Source of the DNA: GCA-2737665 sp044344795
GTDB taxonomy: Bacteria > Bacteroidota > Bacteroidia > Palsa-965
Assembly: GCA_044344795.1 (NCBI GenBank)
Contig: JBIJCF010000008.1
Coordinates: 1 to 64,000 of the forward strand
DNA: 64,000 nt
Direction: 5' to 3'
Below the pieces are notes generated by a model. That model had not been told where the DNA came from, did not search any database, and saw nothing but the letters and a program-made list of their open reading frames with translations. This document shows, in pieces, positions 32,143 through 41,684 of this stretch (its first letter is position 1; each line of letters opens with the position of its first letter). The translations under genes and the position numbers were made by a program.

Positions 32143-34546
32143 AATTGCGCAACACTTTACCACCTTGTAAAATCGATTGCATACGTTCCAACGATTTCCG
32201 CTCGCCACACAGCGAAAGAAACGCTTCACGTTCCAGATCCAGCAGATATTTCTCGCTTACCAATGTTGGTTGTGACAAATCACCTCCACAAAGCACCCAA
32301 GCCAACTTGCGTGAAATAAGAGAGTCATGTGCTGAAATAAACTTCCCGCTTTCCATTGAATTTGCGCCAACATAAGCAAGCCCCAAAGCTTGTTTACCCA
32401 GCACGCGAATATCCTTGCGCTGCAACGGCTGCACGTAACCGGCATCAGCTAATTCAATTGCTTTTTCCTTTGCACGCAACAACAATCGGTCGCGGGAATA
32501 CACCACTTCATCCACGCCTTCACGCAAATACCCTAAATCAAATGCTTCATAAGCTGAAGTGGACACTTGCGCCTGCCCTATCGTTAAAAATCGTTTTCTG
32601 AATGCATTCAATTCTACATCACCTTCTGTTAACTCATCTGACAATCGCAGCGCAAATTCCTTGGTGCCACCTCCACCCGGAATTACACCTACACCAAATT
32701 CAACAAGACCCATATAGGTTTCAGCATGAGCAACAACGGCATCTGCATGTAAACAAATTTCCGTGCCTCCGCCCAACGTCAAATTATGCGGTGCAACAAC
32801 AACCGGTATAGAGGAATATCGAATACGTGAAGTCGCTTGCTGGAAAGCATGCACTGCAAAATCCAATTCATCCCACTCCTGTTCTACAGCGAACATGAAC
32901 ACCATTCCAAGATTTGCACCCGCTGAGAAATTCGCACCTTCGTTGGAAATTACTAACCCTCTGAATTCCTTTTCGGCTTTATCAATTGCACTGTTAATTC
33001 CTTGCAATACTTCACCGCCTATTGTGTTCATCTTTGTATGAAACTCCAAATTCAGGACTCCATCACCAATATCTGTTAATGTTGTTCCTGAATTCTTCCA
33101 CACCGTCTTTGTTTCGCGAATATTTTTCAAGAGAATAAACTGCTCAGTTCCGGGAACTAAAACGTAATCGCGCTTATCAATATCATAAAAATATAATCCT
33201 TGTGCCGATCGTTTGTAGAACGAGGTGATTCCTTGCCTCAGCATTTCGTCTACCCATAAAGCAAGTTGAAGTCCTGCATGTTGTATTAACTCAACACCTT
33301 TCTGAATACCCACTGCATCCCACATTTCGAACGGACCGAGTTCCCAACCAAATCCCGCGTTCATAGCCTGATCAATCTTGTACAATTCATCACTGATTTC
33401 AGGAATACGATTAGCACAATACGCAAACAAGCCGGCAAAAGACTGACGATAAAATTCGCCTGCCTTATCTGTTCCATCAACCAACACCTTCATACGTGCG
33501 GGAACTGAATCGATCACTTTAGTTTGCTCTAGTGTTACGAATTTCACTTTTTGCTGAGGACGATACTCTAATGTTTTCAGATCCAAAGCCAGAATTTCCG
33601 ATTTGCCTTCAGCATTTTTCATCTTTTTGTAGAAGCCTTGTCCTGACTTATCGCCAAGCCATTTATTGGCATTCATCGTGGCCACGTATTCCGGCAATTG
33701 AAACAAACCATGCGCTTCATCATTCGGACAAGCCTGATACAATCCATTCGCAACATGCACTAAAGTATCCAGCCCTACAACATCACATGTTCGAAACGTT
33801 GCCGACTTTGGTCGACCCAGAACAGGTCCGGTAAGTTTGTCTACTTCTTCAACGGTAAGTCCCATCGTTTTCACTTGATGAAACAAGGACATGATACCAT
33901 ACACGCCAATACGATTCGCTATAAATGCAGGCGTGTCTTTACACAACACGGTTGTTTTGCCAAGGTGCAATTCTCCGAAATGCAAAAGAAAATCAATCAC
34001 AGCAGGATCTGTATGCGAAGTAGGAATAATCTCCAACAAGCGCAGATAACGCGGAGGATTGAAAAAGTGCGTACCGCAAAAATGTTTTATAAAATCTTCG
34101 GGGCGTCCTTGCGTTAATAAATGCATTGGAATTCCCGAAGTATTAGAAGTGATGAGCGCCCCGGGCTTTCTATACTTTTCTACCTGCTCAAATATTTGTT
34201 GTTTGATATCGAGCCGCTCCACCACCACTTCAATAATCCAGTCGCAAGTCACGATGTCCTTCATGTTATCCGTGAAGTTGCCGGTAGTGATGCGTTGAGC
34301 AAATGACTTGCGATAAATTGGCGACGGATTCGATTTCAATGCAGCCTGCAACGCGTCATTCACAATGCGATTACGCACCTGAGTTGACTCCAATGTGAGT
34401 CCCTTTTTTGCTTCGCTATCCGATAATTCCTTAGGCGCGATATCCAACAACAACACTTCAAATCCGGTGTGCGCAAAATGACAAGCAATTCGGGAACCCA
34501 TGACACCCGAACCCAATACTGCAATACGCTTTACGATTCTTTTCAT
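32141..34546 (-). CDS. fadB: 3-hydroxyacyl-CoA dehydrogenase / enoyl-CoA hydratase fusion
   Basis: An 801-residue bifunctional enzyme for the middle steps of beta-oxidation. Residues ~5-400 are the NAD-dependent 3-hydroxyacyl-CoA dehydrogenase: Rossmann motif VLGSGVMGSRIACHFA, catalytic His in HFFNPPRYLRLLEIIP and a C-terminal helical domain with LDTLVHVANGLYQ. Residues ~480-720 are a crotonase fold: oxyanion-hole segments ANFSAGANLGM and TLGGGTEICLHADAVV, then GVGVIPGGGGTKEFAL. The order (dehydrogenase first) is the reverse of E. coli FadB and is usual for Bacteroidota and other lineages. Its ATG overlaps the MarR stop by 4 nt, so it is the first enzyme of the MarR-controlled operon. Confidence 0.95.
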   Translation of the reverse strand: MKRIVKRIAVLGSGVMGSRIACHFAHTGFEVLLLDIAPKELSDSEAKKGLTLESTQVRNRIVNDALQAALKSNPSPIYRKSFAQRITTGNFTDNMKDIVTCDWIIEVVVERLDIKQQIFEQVEKYRKPGALITSNTSGIPMHLLTQGRPEDFIKHFCGTHFFNPPRYLRLLEIIPTSHTDPAVIDFLLHFGELHLGKTTVLCKDTPAFIANRIGVYGIMSLFHQVKTMGLTVEEVDKLTGPVLGRPKSATFRTCDVVGLDTLVHVANGLYQACPNDEAHGLFQLPEYVATMNANKWLGDKSGQGFYKKMKNAEGKSEILALDLKTLEYRPQQKVKFVTLEQTKVIDSVPARMKVLVDGTDKAGEFYRQSFAGLFAYCANRIPEISDELYKIDQAMNAGFGWELGPFEMWDAVGIQKGVELIQHAGLQLALWVDEMLRQGITSFYKRSAQGLYFYDIDKRDYVLVPGTEQFILLKNIRETKTVWKNSGTTLTDIGDGVLNLEFHTKMNTIGGEVLQGINSAIDKAEKEFRGLVISNEGANFSAGANLGMVFMFAVEQEWDELDFAVHAFQQATSRIRYSSIPVVVAPHNLTLGGGTEICLHADAVVAHAETYMGLVEFGVGVIPGGGGTKEFALRLSDELTEGDVELNAFRKRFLTIGQAQVSTSAYEAFDLGYLREGVDEVVYSRDRLLLRAKEKAIELADAGYVQPLQRKDIRVLGKQALGLAYVGANSMESGKFISAHDSLISRKLAWVLCGGDLSQPTLVSEKYLLDLEREAFLSLCGERKSLERMQSILQGGKVLRN

Positions 34547-34995
34547 GACTCAATTTTTATGGCTTTGCGTTCCTCCGCTATCGTATTAATTTCTGCAATA
34601 ACTTCATTAAACACCTGCAGCTTTTTAGAAGAAAGGCGTTTTGAAATCGCCTCATTAAATTCCTTTACAGCTTTACGAGAAATATCTCGTTTCAACTTCC
34701 CTTTAGGAGTTAAAGCGATCAACACCTTACGACCATCGCTTTTGTCTTTCTTGCGCTTGATCCAACCCTGCTCTTCCATAAAATTTAAAGTCCGAACAAG
34801 GCTCGTAGCCTCCATACCAATTGCGGGACCAATGCTCGTTGACGGAACACCTTCAGGCGTGTTAATTTGCAAGAGAATAAAGCCAACGGTTGTGGACAAC
34901 TGATGATCTTCGCCTTCCGCGTTGTACATACGAGAAATAGCGTGCCACGAATGCTTAATTCTTGCACAATAGGTTTCTTTCTTATCCGACATCAT
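34543..34995 (-). CDS. MarR family regulator of the beta-oxidation operon
   Basis: A 150-residue winged-helix repressor. The DNA-binding core is visible at about 55-120 (LQINTPEGVPSTSIGPAIGMEATSLVRTLNFMEEQGWIKRKKDKSDGRKVLIALTPKGKLKRD), including the recognition helix and the DxRxxxIxLTxKG wing that define MarR. N- and C-terminal helices form the dimer. MarR proteins often bind a small ligand, here plausibly an acyl-CoA. The gene starts an operon with the HAD/hydratase (4-nt overlap), and an 18-bp palindrome sits across its promoter, so autoregulation is likely. ATG at 34995 or 34992. Confidence 0.94.
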   Translation of the reverse strand: MMSDKKETYCARIKHSWHAISRMYNAEGEDHQLSTTVGFILLQINTPEGVPSTSIGPAIGMEATSLVRTLNFMEEQGWIKRKKDKSDGRKVLIALTPKGKLKRDISRKAVKEFNEAISKRLSSKKLQVFNEVIAEINTIAEERKAIKIES

Positions 34996-34999
34996 ATCG

Positions 35000-35033
35000 G
35001 AAAGTTAGAAACTTTTATTATGCAAGCATAATA
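35000..35033 (-). promoter_or_regulatory. marR promoter with candidate operator
   Basis: TAACTTTC on the minus strand (35000-35007), one base off TAnnTTTG, is 4 nt before the ATG. A dyad TATTATGC-AA-GCATAATA at 35016-35033 (8-base arms) lies over the expected -33 region. It matches the size and TGCAAGCA centre of MarR operators. Chance expectation for this arm length at one spacer is about one per 64 kb, so location carries the argument. Confidence 0.55.
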
Positions 35034-35054
35034 TTTAAGAAAATTTAATAGAAA

Positions 35055-36833
35055 TTATTCTCCCGCGTACATCTTTTCGATATCCGCAGCATGCTCGGCA
35101 AGAATAAACTTTCGCTTCAGACTTAACTTAGGAGTTAGGTGGCCGCCCTCAATTGAGAACAATTTCGGACGCAAAATGATTTGCTTGATACGCTCATATT
35201 GCGCCAATTCCTTATTGATGATGTCCACTTCTTCCATAATGCGTTCAACCACCTTTGGATGTTTTACCAATTCCGCATCCGAAGAAGGAAGAACTATCTC
35301 GTGACGCTTAGCCCATTCGCGGACAAAAGCAAACGAAGGAACAACGATAGCTCCAGGGAATTTTTGATTTTCACCTACCACCATGGACTGTTCAATGAAA
35401 CGCGAACTGTTCATAGCATTTTCGATCATCTGTGGAGCAATGTATTTCCCTCCGGACGTTTTGAAAATTTCCTTTTTACGATCCGTAATTTTTAAATACT
35501 TGCCTTCTTCCATGTGACCAATATCGCCGGTATGGAACCAACCTTCTTTATCAATCACTTCATCCGTCGCGTCTTGACGTTTATAGTAACCCAACATTAA
35601 GCTTGGCCCTTTCATCAGGATTTCGCCGTCTTCGGCAATTTTAACCTGCACATTACTGATTACCGGTCCTACAGTACCAAACCGCGTATGTCCGGGTGTA
35701 AGCGTATTTACTGCAATTACCGGAGATGTTTCCGTTAAACCATAACCTTCCAAAACAGGAATATCGGCGGCCCAAAAGATTCTAGCCAAACGGGGATTCA
35801 GCGCCGCTCCTCCCGAAACCATAGCGCGAACATTGCCGCCCAAAGCTTCCTGCCACTTAATGAAAATCAATTTACGCGCAATTTTTAATTGAAAATTATA
35901 CCAGCCGCTTCTGTGGTCTTCCCGCACATCGTAACGCTCACCAAGTCCCAACGCCCAAAAAAATAACGCCTTCTTAATCGGGCTCAATTCTGAAGCTTTA
36001 GTGATGATTTTATCGTACACCTTTTCCAACAATCGCGGCACGCAGGAGAACATGTGAGGTTTTACTTCTTTAATGTTCTCTCCTATTTTCTCTAAACTTT
36101 CCGCATAATAAATAGAGCTTCCTTTCATCACATACAGATAAGTCAGCATGCGCTCATAAATGTGATTTAAAGGCAGAAAACTTAATACGATGCTGTTGCT
36201 ATCTATTGGCGGTAAATCTTTTAATGCAGTAAAATTGCTCACCAAATTTTCATGCGACAACATCACACCTTTCGGAGTGCCCGTTGTACCACTGGTGTAT
36301 AATAATGTTACCAGATCATTTGCTTTAGTTTCGCGCTTTACGACTGCAATGCGTTCTTCCGCTGTATTACCAACTCCGCGCTCTACCAAACTCATCCAAT
36401 GATCGACTCCAGTAACAGGCTCAATCGAATATAAATGCACCTGTTGTTTAGCGCCTTTTTGAACGGCACTCGCTTTATCAGCAAGATCAGGCGAAGAATA
36501 AATGAGCACGCGTGCTTCGCAATCGTTAATGATGAATTGCAAATCGTTTTCGCTGATATTCGGATAAACCGGTACGAGAATGATACCACTCAACTGACAC
36601 GCGAAGTCGATAATATTCCACTCCGGACGATTGTTACTCATCAGCATCACCCGCTCACCGCGTTGAACACCCAAATTCGCAAAGCCTGATGCTAAATCAA
36701 TCATGAGTTGTTCGCACTTCGCAAACGACCATTTCTCCCAATTACCGGCCACCTTTCCGGCATACATCACTTCTTTATTTGGAAATTCCTTCTTGTAATA
36801 ATCGAGCAAATCAAAAATGCGTCGTACACTCAT
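35055..36833 (-). CDS. Long-chain fatty acid-CoA ligase (AMP-dependent)
   Basis: A 592-residue acyl-CoA synthetase that activates fatty acids by adenylation and thioesterification. The P-loop LLYTSGTTGTPKGVMLSH is at about 173-190, ANL motifs VLEGYGLTETSPVI and GWFHTGDIG follow, and the adenylation-signature ITDRKKEIFKTSGGKYIAPQMIE lies near 455. It belongs to the long-chain ligase branch with an extended linker; a typical FadD is about 560 residues. The gene is upstream of the MarR gene on the same strand and probably feeds the beta-oxidation pathway, though the intervening promoter and operator suggest it is a separate unit. No signal peptide. Confidence 0.95.
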   Translation of the reverse strand: MSVRRIFDLLDYYKKEFPNKEVMYAGKVAGNWEKWSFAKCEQLMIDLASGFANLGVQRGERVMLMSNNRPEWNIIDFACQLSGIILVPVYPNISENDLQFIINDCEARVLIYSSPDLADKASAVQKGAKQQVHLYSIEPVTGVDHWMSLVERGVGNTAEERIAVVKRETKANDLVTLLYTSGTTGTPKGVMLSHENLVSNFTALKDLPPIDSNSIVLSFLPLNHIYERMLTYLYVMKGSSIYYAESLEKIGENIKEVKPHMFSCVPRLLEKVYDKIITKASELSPIKKALFFWALGLGERYDVREDHRSGWYNFQLKIARKLIFIKWQEALGGNVRAMVSGGAALNPRLARIFWAADIPVLEGYGLTETSPVIAVNTLTPGHTRFGTVGPVISNVQVKIAEDGEILMKGPSLMLGYYKRQDATDEVIDKEGWFHTGDIGHMEEGKYLKITDRKKEIFKTSGGKYIAPQMIENAMNSSRFIEQSMVVGENQKFPGAIVVPSFAFVREWAKRHEIVLPSSDAELVKHPKVVERIMEEVDIINKELAQYERIKQIILRPKLFSIEGGHLTPKLSLKRKFILAEHAADIEKMYAGE

Positions 36834-36874
36834 GTCAATTGTTTGTTGGGTTATACGTGTAAATATCGTGAAAG

Positions 36875-37612
36875 TTATTCGGGAACAGCTACTTCGAGCC
36901 CAATAAAAAGTCGGGGTAATTCGGGATAATTAATTGCAGGCTGCGAAGTATCCTTGATTAAATCGGAATAACGATAACGCGCCCAAATGGCAATACCTTC
37001 CGAGCCGAAACGTGCATAGAATCCGTAATTCAAATCATTTAAATAATTCGGTTGACTCCAGCGTGTTTTGGAACGAATCATTTTACCTCGCGGATCATTA
37101 GCGCAAGCCAATTGGTCTACATACACATTCGCCGCCCAAAATGCCCATTATCCATAAACTCCAACATCAAAATAATTACCGCTGACATTGCCTTTATTCG
37201 AATACACGAAACGATGACCTAACAAAAGACTTAGTGAGTTAGTGCTGATACGCTCTCTTTTATGCGAAACGGCATCAATAGGTAAACCCTTCACCTGCTT
37301 TTGATTGATTACATAACGATCGTTGATGTAATACAATTCACTCAACAACGATTGGTGCCGCCACAATTTCCATTTAAATCGAAATCCATAATGAAACTGC
37401 GTACTCCACCAATTCACCTTAGCACCTTGTTCGGCACGCGATGCAACCAGTCCATAACCCATGACTGTTTGGAAATAAAATTGTCGATTAGGTCCAATAT
37501 TAATCTTTCGCGCAACAGTATCCACGTCACGTTCCACAATCACTTGACCAATTGCTTCAGTGATTGTAAGAGACAGTACTACGATGATCATACTACAAAT
37601 CCATTTCCGCAT
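36875..37612 (-). pseudogene. Outer-membrane beta-barrel protein gene interrupted by an in-frame TAA
   Basis: ATG at 37612 (MRKWICSMIIVVLSLTITEAIGQ) gives a signal peptide and beta-strand-rich mature chain (NRQFYFQTVMGYGLVASR, FHYGFRFKWKLW, SLSLLLGHRF). It stops at TAA 37148-37150 after FDVGVYG. The same frame reads straight on with WAFWAANVYVDQLACAN and continues as a barrel to GLEVAVPE at 36875, which is a plausible C-terminal strand. One in-frame stop thus splits an otherwise intact gene of about 245 codons. It overlaps the end of the upstream subtilase by 20 nt. Nonsense mutation or assembly/sequencing error are both possible; recoding is unlikely. Confidence 0.75.
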
Positions 37613-39116
37613 AATAACTTCCCATTCGTACAACCATTTTACAATACAGCCATTCTTCACGCAGTTTCACGCGCACTTCTGAACATGAAGTAACGCGATG
37701 TACAGCGTAGAACACCACTTTATCTCCGGCTTTTATGGACACAAAGAGATAATCAGAATTTTTACGTTGATCCTTGAATCGAGCAGTAAACGTAAATGCA
37801 TCTGCAAGTTTTTCTACCGTTATTTCATCATTGCCGGTCGGAATGGAATCTCTACCAATGGTATATCCTGCATCTAAAAATAAAGAATCGGTTTGCGGCA
37901 CTCCGTAACCATGCAGATAATCGTAATAAGGATATAACGAAGCGCGTCGTTGCAACATCCGATAAACAGCCATAGCTCCGGAATCGGGATAAATCTGCAT
38001 CACACATGCTGCAAGCCCTGATACAAATGGCGCTGCGAAGGACGTTCCTTCTTCCCAACCATAAGTGCAAGTTCCTTTCAAATTACATTGCGCCACAAAA
38101 GCAGTTCCGGGCGCACAGATATCAGGCTTTCTTCTGAAATCAGCCGTTGGACCGTAAGAAGAATATGATGCACCATATTTCCCTGATTCATCCAATGCAG
38201 TTACACACAGCGCACTGTCGGCATCGCCGGGTGGTAATATATTCCATTCTTCATCGTACTCTCCATTGTTGCCCGCGGCTGCAATAACCAAAATTCCTTT
38301 TCGTGCTGCGATGTTTGCAGCTCTTGAAATCAATGCTGTTTTCCCGTCCATTTGTTCCGCGAAATACGATCGTTCGTTAGGACCACCGGACATATTAATG
38401 ATATTAGCACCTAGACTATCTGCCCATTCCAATGCACGCACAAAATTTTGTTCCGACTTAAACTGGTTACCACCTTCACGTGCAATTCGCGCTAACAGCA
38501 CCGTTGCATCAGGAGCGTAACCCAAATTCACGCCTTCCACTTTTCCCACAATACAAGACAACACCGCTGTTCCGTGCGAAGATGCTTTGTGATCAACATT
38601 AGATTGATTCAACACAAAGTCATAAGTTGCTTTGATTCGTCCTTCGTTACGCACGTGTGCAAATGCAGGATGTGTATTCACACCTCTGAAACCAATGTCA
38701 AAAACAGCTATCGTAATTCCTTTGCCGGTTACACCAAAATCAACCGGTTTTGTTTTTCCGAAGGGTTTCAGTTGTGTATGATAATAATTGGTATCATTCT
38801 TTAATGTGGTGTCCGCATTACGACAAGCGACATAAGATGCTGCATTGACAGCCACAACTTCTAAATGATCAACAAACGTTAAAGATCGCACAACTTCAAC
38901 TTGATCTAGTTTCACATAAGCAGCAAGTGCATTCAACCATTTCGACGTAACACCTACACTATCGCAATGCTCACTGACCGTTCGCACGTAGTTGGCATTA
39001 ATCGTCGCATCAAGTCCGGATGAGGTTTTATCCTTGAAAAAAATCCAACACGGCACGTATTGCCCCGAAACAAATTCTGCAACAAGAATGAATATAACAG
39101 TGAGGAGGTTTTTCAT
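37593..39116 (-). CDS. S8 family subtilisin-like serine protease
   Basis: A 507-residue exported subtilase (signal peptide ending FVSGQ, about residue 19). The catalytic triad is intact: Asp in TIAVFDIGFRG (about 132), His in SHGTAVLS (about 187) and Ser in GTSFAAPFVSG (about 353), with oxyanion-hole AAAGNNG near 276. N-terminal residues ~30-115 look like the usual inhibitory propeptide. It does not end in a recognisable T9SS domain, unlike the second subtilase of the window; the C-terminal beta region runs to MDL. The downstream barrel-protein gene starts inside its last codons. Likely periplasmic or cell-surface proteolysis. Confidence 0.93.
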   Translation of the reverse strand: MKNLLTVIFILVAEFVSGQYVPCWIFFKDKTSSGLDATINANYVRTVSEHCDSVGVTSKWLNALAAYVKLDQVEVVRSLTFVDHLEVVAVNAASYVACRNADTTLKNDTNYYHTQLKPFGKTKPVDFGVTGKGITIAVFDIGFRGVNTHPAFAHVRNEGRIKATYDFVLNQSNVDHKASSHGTAVLSCIVGKVEGVNLGYAPDATVLLARIAREGGNQFKSEQNFVRALEWADSLGANIINMSGGPNERSYFAEQMDGKTALISRAANIAARKGILVIAAAGNNGEYDEEWNILPPGDADSALCVTALDESGKYGASYSSYGPTADFRRKPDICAPGTAFVAQCNLKGTCTYGWEEGTSFAAPFVSGLAACVMQIYPDSGAMAVYRMLQRRASLYPYYDYLHGYGVPQTDSLFLDAGYTIGRDSIPTGNDEITVEKLADAFTFTARFKDQRKNSDYLFVSIKAGDKVVFYAVHRVTSCSEVRVKLREEWLYCKMVVRMGSYYAEMDL

Positions 39117-39185
39117 CTTAAAAACTACGTAAATCTACGATTTCTCGTCCTCAATATGTGATTCCACAGGTGCCGGCTTCTTCTG

Positions 39186-39193
39186 TATCTTTG
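39186..39193 (+). promoter_or_regulatory. -7 box of the threonine aldolase/purK operon
   Basis: TATCTTTG, a perfect TAnnTTTG, 18 nt before the ATG at 39212. No clear -33 TTG at the usual distance. Confidence 0.5.
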
Positions 39194-39211
39194 CACCCTA
39201 AGCTCAACATC

Positions 39212-40231
39212 ATGATAATCGATTTACGCAGTGATACGGTTACCAAACCTACCGAACCTATGCTAAAAGCCATGATGGCTGCACGCGTGGGTGATGATGT
39301 TTTTGGGGAAGATCCTACGGTTAATGAACTGGAAGAAACCGGAGCAGCCTTATTCGGTAAAGAGGCAGGATTATTCTGCCCCAGCGGTACCATGACCAAC
39401 CAGATTGCCATCAACGTTTTAACGAAACCCGGCGACGAAGTAATCTGTGATTACACGTCACATATCTACCAATACGAAGGCGGTGGTATCGCACGTAATT
39501 CCGGTGTGCAGGCAAAACTATTGATGGGCGATCGAGGCAGAATTAGCGCACAGCAAGTAGAAGACAGCATTAACCAAACTTTCGACTGGCTGACACGCAC
39601 TAAACTCGTAAGCATAGAAAATACCGGCAACAAAGCAGGCGGTAGTTATTACAGTTTGGAACAGATGCAAGAACTGAGCAAGTTGTGTAAGAAACAACAA
39701 CTGCATATGCATTTGGACGGCGCCAGAATTTTTAACGCCATTGTGGAAACCGGTTATACACCGAAGCAAATTGGGCCGTTGTTCGAATCGATTTCGTTCT
39801 GTTTATCGAAAGGATTGGGAACACCTGCCGGATCGCTGTTATTGGGCTCTAAAGATTTCATCAAAGAAGCCAGACGTGTGCGTAAAGTATTCGGAGGTGG
39901 AATGCGTCAGGCCGGATATTTGGCAGCAGCGGGCTTATACGCACTGCAACACAATGTAGAGCGATTGAAAGAAGATCATGTGCGTGCGAAGAAATTAGGC
40001 GATGCAATTAAGAATTTAGCGTACGTGAAAGATGTACTTCCTGTTGACACCAACATTATCATCTTCACTTTGCACGACGCCATGCCGTTGGATTATTTCC
40101 TCCAAAAGTTGCAAGACAAAAACATTCGTGCAGTGGCATTTGGCAAACAGACTGTTCGTTTTGTGACGCATTTAGAAATTACTGACAAGATGGTGGACCA
40201 AACCATTAAAACGCTTAAACAGATTCAATAG
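39212..40231 (+). CDS. Low-specificity threonine aldolase
   Basis: A 339-residue PLP enzyme that splits threonine or allo-threonine into glycine and acetaldehyde. Starts at ATG 39212 (MIIDLRSDTVTKPTEPML), the canonical family N-terminus; an upstream ATG at 39158 is rejected because it lies before the -7 box. Visible: GDDVFGEDPTVNELEE, FCPSGTMTNQIAI, HLDGARIFNA (Asp for the PLP pyridine N), and the Schiff-base Lys in FCLSKGLGTPAGSLL (about 196). C-terminal small domain ends VRFVTHLEITDKMVDQTI. purK follows after 6 nt, so both share a transcript; glycine supply is a precursor for purine synthesis, which fits. Confidence 0.95.
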   Translation: MIIDLRSDTVTKPTEPMLKAMMAARVGDDVFGEDPTVNELEETGAALFGKEAGLFCPSGTMTNQIAINVLTKPGDEVICDYTSHIYQYEGGGIARNSGVQAKLLMGDRGRISAQQVEDSINQTFDWLTRTKLVSIENTGNKAGGSYYSLEQMQELSKLCKKQQLHMHLDGARIFNAIVETGYTPKQIGPLFESISFCLSKGLGTPAGSLLLGSKDFIKEARRVRKVFGGGMRQAGYLAAAGLYALQHNVERLKEDHVRAKKLGDAIKNLAYVKDVLPVDTNIIIFTLHDAMPLDYFLQKLQDKNIRAVAFGKQTVRFVTHLEITDKMVDQTIKTLKQIQ

Positions 40232-40237
40232 ACAATT

Positions 40238-41368
40238 ATGTTCAACGGTAAGAAGATTAAGGTGTTAGGCGGAGGACAACTCGGGCGAATGCTGATTCAA
40301 GAAGCATTGAACTGGAATGCGGATATTTCGTTTCTGGATCCCGATAGTAACGCGCCGTGCAAAAACTTAACGGCTCAGTTTACTTGTGGTTCTCTTACCG
40401 ACTTCGACACTGTAATGAACTTCGCCAATGATGCGAATATCGTCACCATTGAAATTGAACACGTTAATGTAGATGCGCTGGAAGCCTTGGAACGTAGCGG
40501 TAAGGAAGTGTATCCGCAACCGCACATTCTGCGCATGATTCAGGACAAAGGCTCACAAAAATTATTTTATCGTGAACACGGAATTCCGACTGCCGATTTT
40601 GAATTGATTGAAAACAAACAACAACTTGCCGAACATCGTAATGCGTATCCGTTTATGATGAAGCTGCGAAAAGGCGGTTATGATGGCAAAGGAGTTACAC
40701 CTTTACGCAATGAAACAGACGAAAACAATGCGTTTGATGCCCCATCCGTTTTAGAAAAGTTTGTTGACTTCGAAAAAGAGCTATCTGTAATTGTAGCGCG
40801 TAACAAAAGCGGTGAAGTTAAATCGTTTCCTGCTGTGGAAATGGAATTCAACAAGGAAGCCAATTTGGTGGAGTTTTTGTTTGCGCCGGCAAATATTTCG
40901 AAAGAAATAGAACAGGAAGCAGAACGTGTAGCGCGATTGGTTGCAGAGCAATTAGGAATTGTTGGTGTGCTGGCGGTAGAAATGTTCCTGACGAAAGAAG
41001 GGAAAATTCTCGTGAATGAAATTGCCCCGCGCCCGCACAATAGTGGACATCACACCATTGAAGCAAACTACACCTCGCAATACGAACAACACCTGCGTGC
41101 TATCTGCAATTTACCGTTAGGTAATACAGATATCATTTTACCCGCTGTGATGATTAACGTGTTAGGCGAGAAAAACTACGAAGGCGTTGCGAAATACGAA
41201 CGTATTGATGAATGCCTTGCTATTCCAGGCGTGTACATTCATTTGTACGGAAAAAAAATAACGAAGCCGTTCCGAAAAATGGGACATGTAACGATAATTG
41301 ATGCTAACTTGTCTGAAGCAAAAGCAAAAGCACGTCGTGTGCAACAAACCTTAAAAGTCATCAGCTAA
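40238..41368 (+). CDS. purK: 5-(carboxyamino)imidazole ribonucleotide synthase
   Basis: A 376-residue ATP-grasp enzyme that carboxylates AIR to N5-CAIR in de novo purine synthesis. Visible: N-terminal VLGGGQLGRMLIQEAL (residues 5-20), the FVDFEKELSVIVARN strand and ATP-grasp metal segment FLTKEGKILVNEIAPRPHNSGHHTIE with the conserved NEIAPRPHNSGH near 255, and a C-terminal KMGHVTIID. Length is normal. It is 6 nt downstream of threonine aldolase. Its partner purE is 3.3 kb away, separated by a dead ferredoxin-type gene and a three-gene operon on the other strand. Confidence 0.97.
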   Translation: MFNGKKIKVLGGGQLGRMLIQEALNWNADISFLDPDSNAPCKNLTAQFTCGSLTDFDTVMNFANDANIVTIEIEHVNVDALEALERSGKEVYPQPHILRMIQDKGSQKLFYREHGIPTADFELIENKQQLAEHRNAYPFMMKLRKGGYDGKGVTPLRNETDENNAFDAPSVLEKFVDFEKELSVIVARNKSGEVKSFPAVEMEFNKEANLVEFLFAPANISKEIEQEAERVARLVAEQLGIVGVLAVEMFLTKEGKILVNEIAPRPHNSGHHTIEANYTSQYEQHLRAICNLPLGNTDIILPAVMINVLGEKNYEGVAKYERIDECLAIPGVYIHLYGKKITKPFRKMGHVTIIDANLSEAKAKARRVQQTLKVIS

Positions 41369-41370
41369 TC

Positions 41371-41670
41371 ATGTCCGACGGGATCAAAACTTATAAGAAA
41401 GATGATCTCACTATTTTCTGGGGACCTGGAAAATATATTCATTGAGGAATTTGCTGGACAAGAACTACCGGACTTCCCGATGTGTTCAATCCTGCATCGC
41501 GTCCGCGGATAAAACCGGAAAATGCACGTATTGATGTACTCGTTGCGCAAGTTAAAATATGTCCCAGCGGAGCATTGTCTTAAGGCTTCGACAATAAAAC
41601 TGTAGATCCTTCAAATGATTCTATACAAGTTGAAGTATTGCGACGGATCTCACCGCAAAATCGATTTTAA
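41371..41670 (+). pseudogene. Decayed Fer4_19 (YjdI-like mono-cluster ferredoxin) gene
   Basis: Reading from ATG 41371, the frame encodes a match to the divergent 4Fe-4S mono-cluster domain known from E. coli YjdI: DLTIFWGPGKYIH-stop-GIC, LPDVFNPASRPRIKPE, VKICPSGALS-stop. The family motif is ICxHSGxC; here the first Cys is Tyr and the Ser codon is TGA (41443-41445). A second stop TAA (41581-41583) follows CPSGALS, after which the frame continues to TAA 41668-41670. Two stops plus loss of a cluster ligand indicate inactivation. It abuts purK by 2 nt and may once have been in its transcript. Confidence 0.8.
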
Positions 41671-41684
41671 AGGTTAGACGATTG

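Noticed and set aside
41443..41445. In-frame TGA in the Fer4_19-like gene as a selenocysteine codon
   Set aside because: The family has a serine at this position, not cysteine; the first cluster Cys is also lost and a second in-frame stop (TAA) follows, so decay explains it better. I see no SECIS-like hairpin evidence.
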